Shown in pieces: positions 17,757 to 25,688 of a stretch of DNA of 64,000 nucleotides. The notes below the pieces were generated by a model. The model made no database searches and was not told the DNA's origin. It worked only from the letters and a program-made list of their open reading frames with translations. Location of the stretch: positions 1-64,000 of the forward strand of contig NZ_JARXWB010000005.1 of assembly GCF_029892425.1 (NCBI RefSeq), given 5' to 3'. Position numbers and translations under genes: made by a program. This DNA is from Bradyrhizobium sp. BR13661 (GTDB lineage: Bacteria > Pseudomonadota > Alphaproteobacteria > Rhizobiales > Xanthobacteraceae). Position 1 is the first letter of the stretch, and each line of letters starts with the position of its first letter.

Positions 17757-19829
17757 ATGTCCGCGCTCATCCCGCTCTATGCCGAGATCGACGATGCCAC
17801 CCTGGAGGCGACGGCGTCCAAAGGCATCGTTCGCCGCGCGGGTGCCGACGCGGTCAATGTGCAGTTCGAAAAGATCGGCGCCGATGAGATCGTCGGCCGC
17901 ATCGAAGACGCCACGGTGCGGCTCGACGACAAGGGCCTCGGCAAGGCACGCTGCACGTGCCCGGCCGCGACCGTCTGCCGGCACAAGATCGCCGTCGTGC
18001 TGGCGCTGCGCGCCAGGGCCGGCGAATCTCAGGCCGCCGCACCGGTGGTCGAGACGGATTGGCCGGCCCGGCTCGCGACGTTCGATCGCAAAACCCTCCA
18101 GAGCGCAGTCGGCAAGACCGGACTGCGCGAAGCCATCAGGCTGCTGGCCCTCGCCGAACTTGCGACGATCGAGCCCAGCCGGGCCTCGCTCAGGGTCGTG
18201 GTGCGATCGAATGCCGAGGAGATCGAGATCGTGATTCCCGGCCAGGGCGGTTTTGGCGCGATCGCATCCGCCCTGCCCGAGCGCCGCCGGCCGGCCGGCC
18301 ACGCCGCTGCCATCCTCGCAGCGCGCCAGCATTTCGGCCACGAGGCGATCGAGCTCGACGATGCAGAAGCCGTCGCCGATCAGGGCGGATTCGTTCTGGA
18401 TGGCCCGTTGCTCGCCGCCATGCGGGACGCAGTCTGCCGTGCCTACGCGCAGGGGTTTGCAGTCCCCTCTCGCGCGCTCGAAGAGCGGCTGACCTTGCTT
18501 GCGGTGTCTGGCCGCGCCGAGGCTATGCCGCGTCTTTCCGCGAGCCTGCGGCGCATTGCCGAGGGGCTCGACCAGCGGCGGTCCCGCAACGTCAACCACG
18601 ACCCGGTGGAATTGCTGCGTGAGATCGCATCAGCCCATGCGCTGCTCTATGCGATGTCGCAGACCGGGGATGAGGCGCGGTTGCGCCGGCTTGCTGGCAA
18701 GGCGCGCGCCGAATACGAGCCGGTCGGCGATTTTGACCTGATCGGGCTTGGCGCGACCCTGTTCGAGACAATCACGGGTGCGGTTGGTGTGACCAGCCAT
18801 TTCGTCGAACCGGCGACAGGGCAGCGCTTCACGGCCACGTTGGCCAGGGCCACGACCCACGACACACGCTTTGACCCGCGCGCGGCCTATCAGACCCAGG
18901 CGATCTGGGGCCACACACTGGCCCGGCTGTCGTCGGCGACTTTCCGCCTGTCCGGCGCGCAGGCGTCTTCCACCGGCCGGCTCTCGCTGTCGCAGACAAG
19001 CCGCGCCGAGACGGTCCAGCCATTTCGACCAAACCGCGACGCGATTGCGGCTTGGGCTCAGGATCACACGAGTCCGCTTGCCGGTCTCGCTTACGTGTCC
19101 TGGCCGATGCTTGCCGACCATCTCGCCCGGCAGTTCGCACCTTCGCTCGATGCGCCGCCGCTGTCGGCACAGCCCGTCGTGCTGCTGCCGAGCCGAGTAG
19201 CGCCGGTGGCCTTTGACGATCTGACGCAGCGGCTGCGCTGGCCGCTGATGGACGCAGGCGGCGCCTGGATCTCGCTCACGCTCGATCATGACGACGAGGG
19301 ACGCGGCCTTGGCGCCAGCCGCATCGTGGCTCTCGAGGCTGCGATCGGCGATGGCGGCACCAAGCGGCCATTTGCTATCGTCGCGCTGGCCCGGCCCGAG
19401 GCTGGAAAGATGACGCTGGAGCCGATGGCGCTCTGGGGAGACCAGCAGACCTCGCTCGATTTCCCTGAGCGCGCTCCTGTGACGACCGACGTGGTCTCGC
19501 GCATCATGGCGGGCCTGCGCAGGAAAGTGGTCCAGTTCGCTCCACCGCCGCCCGCAGACGTCACGGTGCGCCAGACGACTCAGTTGCTGCAAACCGGCGT
19601 CGATGCGTTGATCAGCTTCGCGGAAGCCGGTCTCCATGCCTCGGCCCAACAGAAGCTGCTGGCTCCGCTGGCACAGACCTATCAGCTTGCTTCGCTAAAT
19701 CCCCTGGCCCAGCTCTTTTTGCGCACCCTCGCCAGCCGCGAAGGCGACGTCCCCCCCGCGGCCCTGGCCTCGGCCCAGGGATTGTTCACGCTGCAAAACC
19801 TCACCGGCCGCCTTCAGGTCTGGACCTGA
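17757..19829 (+). CDS. SWIM zinc-finger protein (YehQ-like)
   Basis: The 690-residue protein contains a SWIM zinc finger near its start: C66-T-C68-P, then C74-R-H76, with the LALRA helix after it, i.e. the CxC...CxH pattern. SWIM fingers bind DNA or proteins. The remaining 600 residues carry no domain I recognise, but long helical stretches are present. The start at 17757 follows the VWA stop by 14 bp; longer frames upstream are shadows of the VWA gene. It is the last operon gene and its stop lies 77 bp from the tRNA-Leu 3' end. The gene order VWA-SWIM mirrors E. coli yehP-yehQ. Confidence 0.88.
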   Translation: MSALIPLYAEIDDATLEATASKGIVRRAGADAVNVQFEKIGADEIVGRIEDATVRLDDKGLGKARCTCPAATVCRHKIAVVLALRARAGESQAAAPVVETDWPARLATFDRKTLQSAVGKTGLREAIRLLALAELATIEPSRASLRVVVRSNAEEIEIVIPGQGGFGAIASALPERRRPAGHAAAILAARQHFGHEAIELDDAEAVADQGGFVLDGPLLAAMRDAVCRAYAQGFAVPSRALEERLTLLAVSGRAEAMPRLSASLRRIAEGLDQRRSRNVNHDPVELLREIASAHALLYAMSQTGDEARLRRLAGKARAEYEPVGDFDLIGLGATLFETITGAVGVTSHFVEPATGQRFTATLARATTHDTRFDPRAAYQTQAIWGHTLARLSSATFRLSGAQASSTGRLSLSQTSRAETVQPFRPNRDAIAAWAQDHTSPLAGLAYVSWPMLADHLARQFAPSLDAPPLSAQPVVLLPSRVAPVAFDDLTQRLRWPLMDAGGAWISLTLDHDDEGRGLGASRIVALEAAIGDGGTKRPFAIVALARPEAGKMTLEPMALWGDQQTSLDFPERAPVTTDVVSRIMAGLRRKVVQFAPPPPADVTVRQTTQLLQTGVDALISFAEAGLHASAQQKLLAPLAQTYQLASLNPLAQLFLRTLASREGDVPPAALASAQGLFTLQNLTGRLQVWT

Positions 19830-19905
19830 TCAGCGCGACAAGCAGGGCCGCGACAAAGCCGCGGTCATGCTCAAAAAAAGCGTAGGATTTCAGTGCCACA
19901 TTTGG

Positions 19906-19922
19906 GTGGTGCGCTCGGAGGG
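19906..19922. repeat. right copy of the 17-bp repeat within tRNA-Leu (candidate attR)
   Basis: Identical to 8843-8859. It covers the encoded CCA end (19907-19909), the discriminator base, the 3' acceptor strand and the first bases of the T arm of the minus-strand tRNA-Leu. Because the right copy keeps the gene intact, the left copy would be the displaced remnant. Confidence 0.65.
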
Positions 19923-19991
19923 ACTCGAACCCCCACGGTGTTACCCACTGCCACCTCAAGGCAGCGCGTCTACCAGTTCCGCCACGAGCGC
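19907..19991 (-). tRNA. tRNA-Leu (anticodon GAG)
   Basis: Read on the minus strand, the 85-nt gene begins GCGCTCG and ends CGAGCGC-A-CCA, so the 7-bp acceptor stem is perfect and CCA is encoded. The D arm has GGCGGAACTGGTAGACGC. The anticodon stem CTGCC/GGCAG holds the loop TTGAGGT (anticodon GAG). A long variable arm, as in class II tRNAs, is followed by a GGGGG-TTCGAGT-CCCTC T arm. It decodes CUC and CUU. Its 3' end faces the five-gene operon and contains the 17-bp repeat found again 11 kb to the left. Confidence 0.97.
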
Positions 19992-20163
19992 AAGAAGATA
20001 CCGGCCTGAGGTCGTTGGCTGGCCGGATCAGCGGCCGCCGATCTAACAAATCCATCAGGGGGATACAAGCCTGCAAAGACCCTGAATTCCACAAGCTTGG
20101 CGTGAAACTCACGTCTTGGCCCGAATTGGCCCTATCGGGTCCCCCTACCGCGTGCCCGGGCCG

Positions 20164-20418
20164 CTACCGCGTGCCGGGCGTCCGCGGCAGCATTTGTTTG
20201 ACCTCGACCGCGATCCGGTTGCGGTCGACCAGCACGACGCCGGAGGCGACCGGCAGATTGTTGGCGAGAACCTTGACCTCGTCGGCCTCGGTTGCATCCA
20301 GCTCGATGATGGCGCCGCGGGAAAGACGTAATACTTGATGGATCGGCATGGTGGTCGTCCCGAGGACGACCATGAGATCCACGGTGACTTTATCGAGTGT
20401 GGGCACTGTCAGGACCAC
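20164..20418 (-). CDS. fliN: FliN/FliM C-terminal (SpoA) domain protein, FliN-like
   Basis: The 84-residue protein is essentially one SpoA domain: VTVDLMVVLGTTTMPIHQVLRLSRGAIIELD, then a stretch with VLANNLPVASGVVLV. This is the core of the flagellar motor switch protein FliN, which forms the lower C-ring and binds the export apparatus. It starts with GTG. No other flagellar gene lies in the window, and bradyrhizobia commonly carry more than one flagellar system, so it may be an isolated paralogue. The stop codon is followed by an imperfect tandem copy of the last 16 or so bases. Confidence 0.85.
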   Translation of the reverse strand: MVLTVPTLDKVTVDLMVVLGTTTMPIHQVLRLSRGAIIELDATEADEVKVLANNLPVASGVVLVDRNRIAVEVKQMLPRTPGTR

Positions 20419-20488
20419 CGCAACTGGAGACTCAACGCCAAGAACTTGGCATTTGCGCCTGCAATCATCACCACGTTATGGTTAGCCA

Positions 20489-21223
20489 ATGGTTAATTCG
20501 CCGCAAAACCCCCGCCAAAACCTCGATTTGACGTCGTTTTCCGCCACCAGCGGCGCGGCCGTCGAGTGGCGAATCTCGGATGCGCCCGTGCCCTATCCCG
20601 ACGCCGTGGCAGCTATGGAGGCCCGGGTCGCCGCGATCGCGGCGGGCGAAGCGTCCGAGCTGGTCTGGCTGCTCGAGCACCCCCCGCTCTATACCTCCGG
20701 GACCTCGGGCAAGGAGACCGACCTGCTTGACCCCCGCTTTCCGATCTTCGCGACCGGGCGCGGCGGCCAGCTCACCTATCACGGGCCCGGCCAGCGGGTG
20801 GCCTACATCATGCTCGATCTCAAGCGCCGCCGGCCTGACGTGCGGGCCTATGTCGCCAGCCTGGAGGAACTGATCCTGAAGACGCTCGCCGCTTTCAACG
20901 TCCGCGGCGAGCGGCGCGAGGACCGGGTCGGTGTCTGGGTGAAGCGCCCGGACAAGGGGCTAGACCACGAGGACAAGATCGCCGCGATCGGCGTGCGGCT
21001 GAAGCGCTGGGTCTCGTTTCATGGCATCGCCATCAATGTCGAGCCGGAGCTGGAGCACTTTGCCGGCATCGTTCCCTGCGGCGTCGCCGATCCCCGCTAC
21101 GGCGTCACCTCGCTGGTCGATCTCGGCCAGCTCGTGACCTTGGAAGATGTTGACGTCGCGCTCCGGCAAGCCTTTGAAGAGCTGTTCGGGCCGACTCGCG
21201 CGCTGCTGCCGGAAGCGGTCTAA
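20489..21223 (+). CDS. lipB: octanoyl-[acyl-carrier-protein]:protein N-octanoyltransferase LipB
   Basis: The 244-residue enzyme transfers octanoate from ACP to lipoyl domains, the first step of lipoate assembly. Family motifs are present: [16 protein letters not shown], then [21 protein letters not shown] with the catalytic Lys, and [16 protein letters not shown] with the nucleophile Cys197. Length is typical for rhizobial LipB with a short N-terminal extension. It runs divergently from fliN with 70 bp between. lipA is not in the window. The next gene starts about 200 bp downstream and is not obviously co-functional. Confidence 0.97.
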   Translation: MVNSPQNPRQNLDLTSFSATSGAAVEWRISDAPVPYPDAVAAMEARVAAIAAGEASELVWLLEHPPLYTSGTSGKETDLLDPRFPIFATGRGGQLTYHGPGQRVAYIMLDLKRRRPDVRAYVASLEELILKTLAAFNVRGERREDRVGVWVKRPDKGLDHEDKIAAIGVRLKRWVSFHGIAINVEPELEHFAGIVPCGVADPRYGVTSLVDLGQLVTLEDVDVALRQAFEELFGPTRALLPEAV

Positions 21224-21421
21224 CGCATTTCTGTTGGAGACACGCCGATCGCGTTCGCGATGAGCGCGGAATCGGTTACGCTCGTGTCAGGCGGCGCCCA
21301 CGCCTCCCCCCTCCGCCGGGAAAGCAGACTTCATGTCGGGCGTTGCGACCATCGGACCAACTGTTCGAGCGCTGAGCATAAGGAGGGATTGCGTTTCAGC
21401 TCGCACCAGGAGGTTCTGACG

Positions 21422-22135
21422 ATGAAACTGTCTGCACCGATCTATCATCTGAAGCGCAAAGCCAAGCGCCTGTCCCGCGAGGAAGGCATTCCGCTCCACG
21501 ACGCGCTGGACCGCATCGCCACGACGGAAGGGTTTTCCGCCTGGAGCATGCTGGCCGCGAAAGCTGCGGCGGCGGCACCGGCAAACAAGCTGTTTCCGCA
21601 ACTCAAGCCGGGCGATCTGGTGCTGGTCGGGGCACGACCCGGCCAGGGCAAGACGCTGATGAGCCTCGAACTCGCCGTCGAGGCGATGAAATCAGGCCAT
21701 CGTGCCGCGTTCTTCTCGCTCGAATACACGGAGAAGGACGTGCTCGATCGCTTGCGCGCGATCGGCGCGGAGCCCGCGCAGTTCGACAAACTATTCGAGG
21801 TCGATTGCTCCGACGCCATCAGCGCCGACTACGTCGTCAAGCAGATGGCCATGGCTCCGCTGGGCACGGTCGTGGTGATCGACTATCTGCAACTGCTGGA
21901 CCAGCGCCGGGAAAACCCCGACCTGACTGTTCAGGTGCGTTCGCTAAAATCCTTCGCGCGCGACAAGGGGCTGATCGTCGTGTTCATCGCGCAGATCGAC
22001 CGGTCCTACGATTCCGCGGTCAAGCCCTGCCCTGATCTCAACGATGTCAGGCTGCCGAACCCGCTGGACCTGAAGCTGTTCGACAAGACCTGCTTCATCA
22101 ACAACGCGGAGGTGCAGTTCCGCGCCGCAAGCTGA
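21422..22135 (+). CDS. DnaB-like RecA-fold ATPase (replicative helicase C-terminal domain only)
   Basis: The 237-residue protein has a short N-terminal helical region (about 1-55). A RecA/DnaB-type ATPase core follows, with Walker A GARPGQGKT (about 70-78), the DnaB-style AFFSLEYTEKDV, Walker B VVVIDYLQLLD, and a helicase-like LKSFARDKGLIVVFIAQIDR. The DnaB N-terminal domain is missing and the protein is about half the normal length, so it is not the replicative helicase. The ATG at 21422 has a strong AGGAGG ribosome site 8 bases upstream, which decides it against an upstream ATG at 21260. It may be a phage-related or regulatory relative; its function is unknown. Confidence 0.8.
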   Translation: MKLSAPIYHLKRKAKRLSREEGIPLHDALDRIATTEGFSAWSMLAAKAAAAAPANKLFPQLKPGDLVLVGARPGQGKTLMSLELAVEAMKSGHRAAFFSLEYTEKDVLDRLRAIGAEPAQFDKLFEVDCSDAISADYVVKQMAMAPLGTVVVIDYLQLLDQRRENPDLTVQVRSLKSFARDKGLIVVFIAQIDRSYDSAVKPCPDLNDVRLPNPLDLKLFDKTCFINNAEVQFRAAS

Positions 22136-22142
22136 TGATCGG

Positions 22143-22170
22143 GCCGCGGGTGAGATCGCTCACCCGCGGC
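22143..22170. terminator. perfect 12-bp stem hairpin between convergent genes
   Basis: GCCGCGGGTGAG and CTCACCCGCGGC flank the 4-base loop ATCG. The hairpin fills the 43-bp gap between the DnaB-like gene and the tautomerase gene, which converge here. Its symmetry would serve both directions. There is no long T run, so it may need Rho or simply protect both mRNA ends. Confidence 0.75.
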
Positions 22171-22178
22171 TTGCGACC

Positions 22179-22601
22179 TCACGCCGCCTTCAGCGACATT
22201 TCGAGCTTGCCGGCGATGTAGCGGCGCTCCTGGGTCAGGCCGCCGAAGCCGTAAGCATCACCCTTGACCTCGTCGACATGCAAATAGGTCTCGGGATGCA
22301 GCGGGCCGAGAATCTCAGCCATGCGTGTGAACATCGCGGCGAGATAGGCCGCCTTCTCGTCCTTGGTGTTGGTGCCTTCCGTGATGTGGATGTCGATCCA
22401 GTAGCTGGCGAGCTTCTCGTCGGCGAGCGACTTGCCGCCGGCGAACCAGTCGCCCGCATCGACGGACTTGGCGATGATGGCGGTGACCTTGGGATCCTTG
22501 TGCAGGATTGTTGCGGTGAGCTCGGACACGGCGCGCGCGATGTCGGCCTTGAGCGACGGCGACTGGCGGGACGAGGTGTAGGACACGGTGATCAGGGGCA
22601 T
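22179..22601 (-). CDS. tautomerase-family protein
   Basis: The 140-residue protein begins MPLITVSY. The Pro after the start Met is the usual catalytic base of the tautomerase superfamily (4-oxalocrotonate tautomerase, MIF). A second half with PETYLHVDEVKGDAYGFGG fits the double-length members. I chose the ATG at 22601 because it exposes Pro1 and has a GAGGAG ribosome site. A start at 22616 would bury the Pro. It is transcribed divergently from the LysR gene and is its likely target. Its substrate is unknown. Confidence 0.85.
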   Translation of the reverse strand: MPLITVSYTSSRQSPSLKADIARAVSELTATILHKDPKVTAIIAKSVDAGDWFAGGKSLADEKLASYWIDIHITEGTNTKDEKAAYLAAMFTRMAEILGPLHPETYLHVDEVKGDAYGFGGLTQERRYIAGKLEMSLKAA

Positions 22602-22675
22602 GGTCGTTCTCCTCAAGATGCTGCGCGGTTTGCGCGGCGTTGGTGAGAAACTAGACCTTCCACCGTCATTTTGGT

Positions 22676-22689
22676 ATCTTATCTAAGAT
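22676..22689. promoter_or_regulatory. LysR-type palindrome in divergent promoter
   Basis: ATCTTA-TC-TAAGAT is a perfect dyad 24 bp upstream of the LysR start and 75 bp upstream of the tautomerase start. Its ATC...GAT ends fit the loose T-N11-A rule for LysR-type binding boxes. The divergent arrangement supports this reading. The surrounding AT-rich bases (about 22670-22710) probably contain both promoters. Confidence 0.6.
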
Positions 22690-22712
22690 GATACAAGTGA
22701 TAACGGATTATA

Positions 22713-23567
22713 ATGACAGCCACGCTCGACATCGCCACCGTCCAAGCCTTTCTCCTGGTCGCGGACCTCCAGAGCTTTACCCGCGCCGCCGAAGCGCTCG
22801 GCACGACACAGGCCGCCGTCAGCCTCAAGCTGCAACGGCTGGAAACGCTGCTGGGCAAACGCCTCGTCGAGCGCTCGCCGCGCGCAGTCCGCCTCACCAC
22901 CGAGGGCGCGAGCTTCCTCGATCGCGCCCGCGCGCTAATGGCGGCGCATGACCGCGCGCTGTCGGGCGAGGCTCGGCCTGAGCAATCGCTCTCGCTCGGC
23001 ATCTCCGATCACGCCGCGGGCCCCGAACTGGTGCCGCTGCTCGAACGGCTGCATGCGATGTCAGCGAATCTCACCCTCGCCGTCACCATCGGCTTCTCGC
23101 GCGAGATGCAGGATGCCTATGACGCGGGCGAGCTCGACGCCGTGATCGTCCGCCAGGAAGGCAGCCGCCGCGGTGGCGAGAAACTGACGGAGGACGAGTT
23201 CGGCTGGTTCGCGTCGCGACGCTTCACCCTGCCGAAGGGCGAAGCTCTGCCGCTGGCGACCCTCGCCCCGCCCTGCGGCGTCCGCGCCATCGCCGTGCGC
23301 GCGCTCGACAAGGCCGGCATCGCCTGGCGCGAGCGCTTTGTCGGCGGTGGCGTGACGGCGGTGGTCGCGGCCGCTCTTGCGGGACTTGCGATCGCGCCGC
23401 TGGCACGGAGGATCGCGCCTCCCGGCCTGGTCGACATCGGGCCCGCGCACAAGCTGCCAAAGCTCGGCAGCTCGAAGGTGATGCTGCATTCGAAGGTCAG
23501 CGATCCCGCCAAGCTCGCGGCGCTGCGTGCGGTGGCGGCAACGTTCCGCAGTGGGGCCGCCGCCTGA
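22713..23567 (+). CDS. LysR-family transcriptional regulator
   Basis: This 284-residue LTTR has an N-terminal winged helix-turn-helix (about 5-62, with FTRAAEALGTTQAAVSLKLQRLE) and a substrate-binding effector domain (about 85-280). Such proteins bind as tetramers and activate when an inducer is bound. It is divergent from the tautomerase gene with a palindrome between them, the standard layout for control of the neighbour. The inducer is not deducible. Confidence 0.93.
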   Translation: MTATLDIATVQAFLLVADLQSFTRAAEALGTTQAAVSLKLQRLETLLGKRLVERSPRAVRLTTEGASFLDRARALMAAHDRALSGEARPEQSLSLGISDHAAGPELVPLLERLHAMSANLTLAVTIGFSREMQDAYDAGELDAVIVRQEGSRRGGEKLTEDEFGWFASRRFTLPKGEALPLATLAPPCGVRAIAVRALDKAGIAWRERFVGGGVTAVVAAALAGLAIAPLARRIAPPGLVDIGPAHKLPKLGSSKVMLHSKVSDPAKLAALRAVAATFRSGAAA

Positions 23568-23573
23568 GAGTCC

Positions 23574-25010
23574 TCACAAGATCGCCTCGAACGCGCTGCG
23601 CAGCGTCTCGTGCCGAAACACAAAACCACGGCTCAGCGCCTTGTTCGGCAGCACACGCTGACCGCCGAGCAGAAGCTCGTCGGCAAAGCCGCCGCCGATC
23701 CGGCGGAGCAGACCGCCGGGGATACGGAACACTGCGGGCCGATGCAGCCGACGACCGAGCTCCTCGGTGAACTTGGCGTTGGTGACGGGGATCGGCGCGG
23801 TGGCGTTGACGGGCCCGGTCAAATCGGGCGTTGCCACCACGTAAGCGATCAGCCGGATCAGGTCGTCGCGCTCGATCCAGGACATCCATTGCCGCCCGGT
23901 GCCGATGGGACCACCGAGCCCGAACTCGAACGGCGTCAGCAGGCGCGTGATGAAGCCGCCTTCCGTGCCGAGCACGAGGCCGATCCGCAAGTTAACGACG
24001 CGCACGCCAAGCTCCTCCGCCGGCCGCGCCGCCTTCTCCCAGGCCGCGCACAGCTCGTGGCTGAAGCAGGCATGGGACTTCGCCGACTCCGTCAGCACCT
24101 GGTCGGCCCACAGGCCATACCAGCCGATCGCGGAGCCGCTGACGAGCACCTCGGGCTTGCGTTCGAGCCGCGCGATCAACTTCACCACATCGCCGGTCAT
24201 GTCGAGGCGAGAACCGATGATCCTGGCGCGCTTGGCCTCAGTCCACAGGCCGTTGCCGATCGGCTCGCCGGCGAGGTTGACGATGGCGTCGATATGCATG
24301 TCGGAGCCGAGCTGATCGAGGCTGGTGATCAGCGTCACCGGCGGCGGCAGCATCTCGGCCTTTGCGGGATTGCGAATCAACGCGATGACGTTGTGCCCTG
24401 CGCCAGCAAGGCTTGCCGCCAGGCGGCTGCCGATGAAGCCGGTGGCGCCTGTGATCAGCACGGTCTTGCGGCCGGGCAGTTTTTCGACGAGCCCTGCTGC
24501 AGGCACACTCTTCATGCGGCCGAGCCGGCGCATCGCGGCAAAATCCCTGACGCCGCAGAGTGCCGCTCCAACCGCGCAGGCGGTCGCGGCGATGCTGAGC
24601 AGGCCCTGATAGACCACGCTCACGCCGAACGGCCGCATCGCCCAGTCGATCAGCACCGGCAACAGCAGCACCAGGATGGCACCGTAGTTGATCGCGAGCA
24701 GCGTGTGATTGATCCGCTCGCTCGGCGGCAGTTTCCGGCTCAGATCCTCCTCGACGAAATCCATCAGCGTGATGACGACCTCGGCGACCAGCACTGCGAC
24801 GACCAGCATCGCCAGCAGGCCGTAGACCTCCAACCAGCCGAGCAACAGGAACAGCAGCGCATAGAGCATGTTGCGAATGCCGTGCAGCTTGAGCTCGAAC
24901 CGCTGCGACGGCCGCCAGGCCAGGCGCTCGGTGAATTCGTGATGATAGAAGGTGTCGAACACGCCCATCACGATCTGGATGGCGATGAGCGTCCACAACA
25001 GCGGCGTCAT
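23574..25010 (-). CDS. membrane-anchored NAD(P)-binding epimerase (TIGR01777 family)
   Basis: The 478-residue protein joins an N-terminal part with about four hydrophobic segments (1-150, e.g. MLYALLFLLLGWLEVYGLLAML) to an extended SDR domain of the TIGR01777/YfcH type (about 180-478). The nucleotide motif is ITGATGFIGSRLAASLAGAG; VNLAGEPI, SGSAIGWYG and WMSWIERDDLI are family signatures. The substrate of this family is unknown. The ATG at 25010 overlaps the stop of the DUF4166 gene (ATGA), so the two are translationally coupled. Longer upstream frames are shadows of that gene. Confidence 0.85.
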   Translation of the reverse strand: MTPLLWTLIAIQIVMGVFDTFYHHEFTERLAWRPSQRFELKLHGIRNMLYALLFLLLGWLEVYGLLAMLVVAVLVAEVVITLMDFVEEDLSRKLPPSERINHTLLAINYGAILVLLLPVLIDWAMRPFGVSVVYQGLLSIAATACAVGAALCGVRDFAAMRRLGRMKSVPAAGLVEKLPGRKTVLITGATGFIGSRLAASLAGAGHNVIALIRNPAKAEMLPPPVTLITSLDQLGSDMHIDAIVNLAGEPIGNGLWTEAKRARIIGSRLDMTGDVVKLIARLERKPEVLVSGSAIGWYGLWADQVLTESAKSHACFSHELCAAWEKAARPAEELGVRVVNLRIGLVLGTEGGFITRLLTPFEFGLGGPIGTGRQWMSWIERDDLIRLIAYVVATPDLTGPVNATAPIPVTNAKFTEELGRRLHRPAVFRIPGGLLRRIGGGFADELLLGGQRVLPNKALSRGFVFRHETLRSAFEAIL

Positions 25011-25672
25011 GATACGGCCTCCCTGAACAATGCAGACTGGTGGATCAGCGTGCCGTAACGCGGATGAACGACATCGAGGGTGAAGCGGAACGTGCCCTCG
25101 CCGAGATCTGTGTGCGTCACGGTGAGATCGCCCGGCGTGAGCCATTGCGGCAGCGGGATCCAGAAGCTTCCCAGTTGCAGACCGTATCCGGCACTGCGAA
25201 ACGTCAGCGTCTCGCCTTCGACCGCGATGCGGAGCGCCATGGAGACGCCGAAGCCGACATATTCCTCCAGACCGGTCGGACCGGCGAAACGCTTGGCCGA
25301 ATGGATTACCTGCGGAAAGCCGCGCTTGCGCGCGCAGATCCGGGTCCAGGTCTGGCCGCCGGTCGCACCATCCTCGGTGACCGTGACGATCATCGGCACG
25401 CCGGTGTCGCGTCCCGTCGGCAGCGGCCCGCCGATCAGCCGTGCGGCTTGCGCGAACCACCAGCCGATGTCGCTAAACGAGACCTCGTCGACCACGCCGA
25501 CATAGACGACACTGTCGCCATCGGCGACACGCTTGGAGAAGCGCCGCCAGGTCGCGAGCGGCAGGCGGCCCCAATCCTCGTCCGACAGCAGAGAACGGAA
25601 GCGGCGGTCGTCGAGGAGTTTGATGTGAGCGGAGGTTGGTGCGCTGGAGCCTGATAATCTCGCCGACGTCAT
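25007..25672 (-). CDS. DUF4166 domain protein
   Basis: This soluble 221-residue protein matches the DUF4166 pattern: FSKRVADGDSVVYVGVV near the start, WTRICARKRGFPQVIHS in the middle and FTLDVVHPRYGTLIHQ near the end. The family often occurs fused or next to NAD-binding epimerases and reductases, as here. The chosen ATG at 25672 has GAGGAGGTT just upstream. It begins only 14 bp after the GbsR-like gene and overlaps the epimerase gene by 4 bp. The three form one operon. A biochemical role is not known. Confidence 0.8.
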   Translation of the reverse strand: MTSARLSGSSAPTSAHIKLLDDRRFRSLLSDEDWGRLPLATWRRFSKRVADGDSVVYVGVVDEVSFSDIGWWFAQAARLIGGPLPTGRDTGVPMIVTVTEDGATGGQTWTRICARKRGFPQVIHSAKRFAGPTGLEEYVGFGVSMALRIAVEGETLTFRSAGYGLQLGSFWIPLPQWLTPGDLTVTHTDLGEGTFRFTLDVVHPRYGTLIHQSALFREAVS

Positions 25673-25688
25673 CGCAACCTCCTCAACA

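Larger units (their letters stand above)
8843..19922. mobile_element. putative 11-kb genomic island inserted at tRNA-Leu
   Basis: The segment is bounded by the two 17-bp repeats. The intact tRNA-Leu, on the minus strand, has its 3' end at the right border facing the island, the standard geometry for tRNA-targeting integrases. The cargo is a single five-gene operon and nothing else. No integrase, excisionase or relaxase gene is visible, so the island is either decayed or was mobilised in trans. Seen directly: the repeat, the geometry and the cargo. Inferred: that the segment arrived as one unit. Confidence 0.55.
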
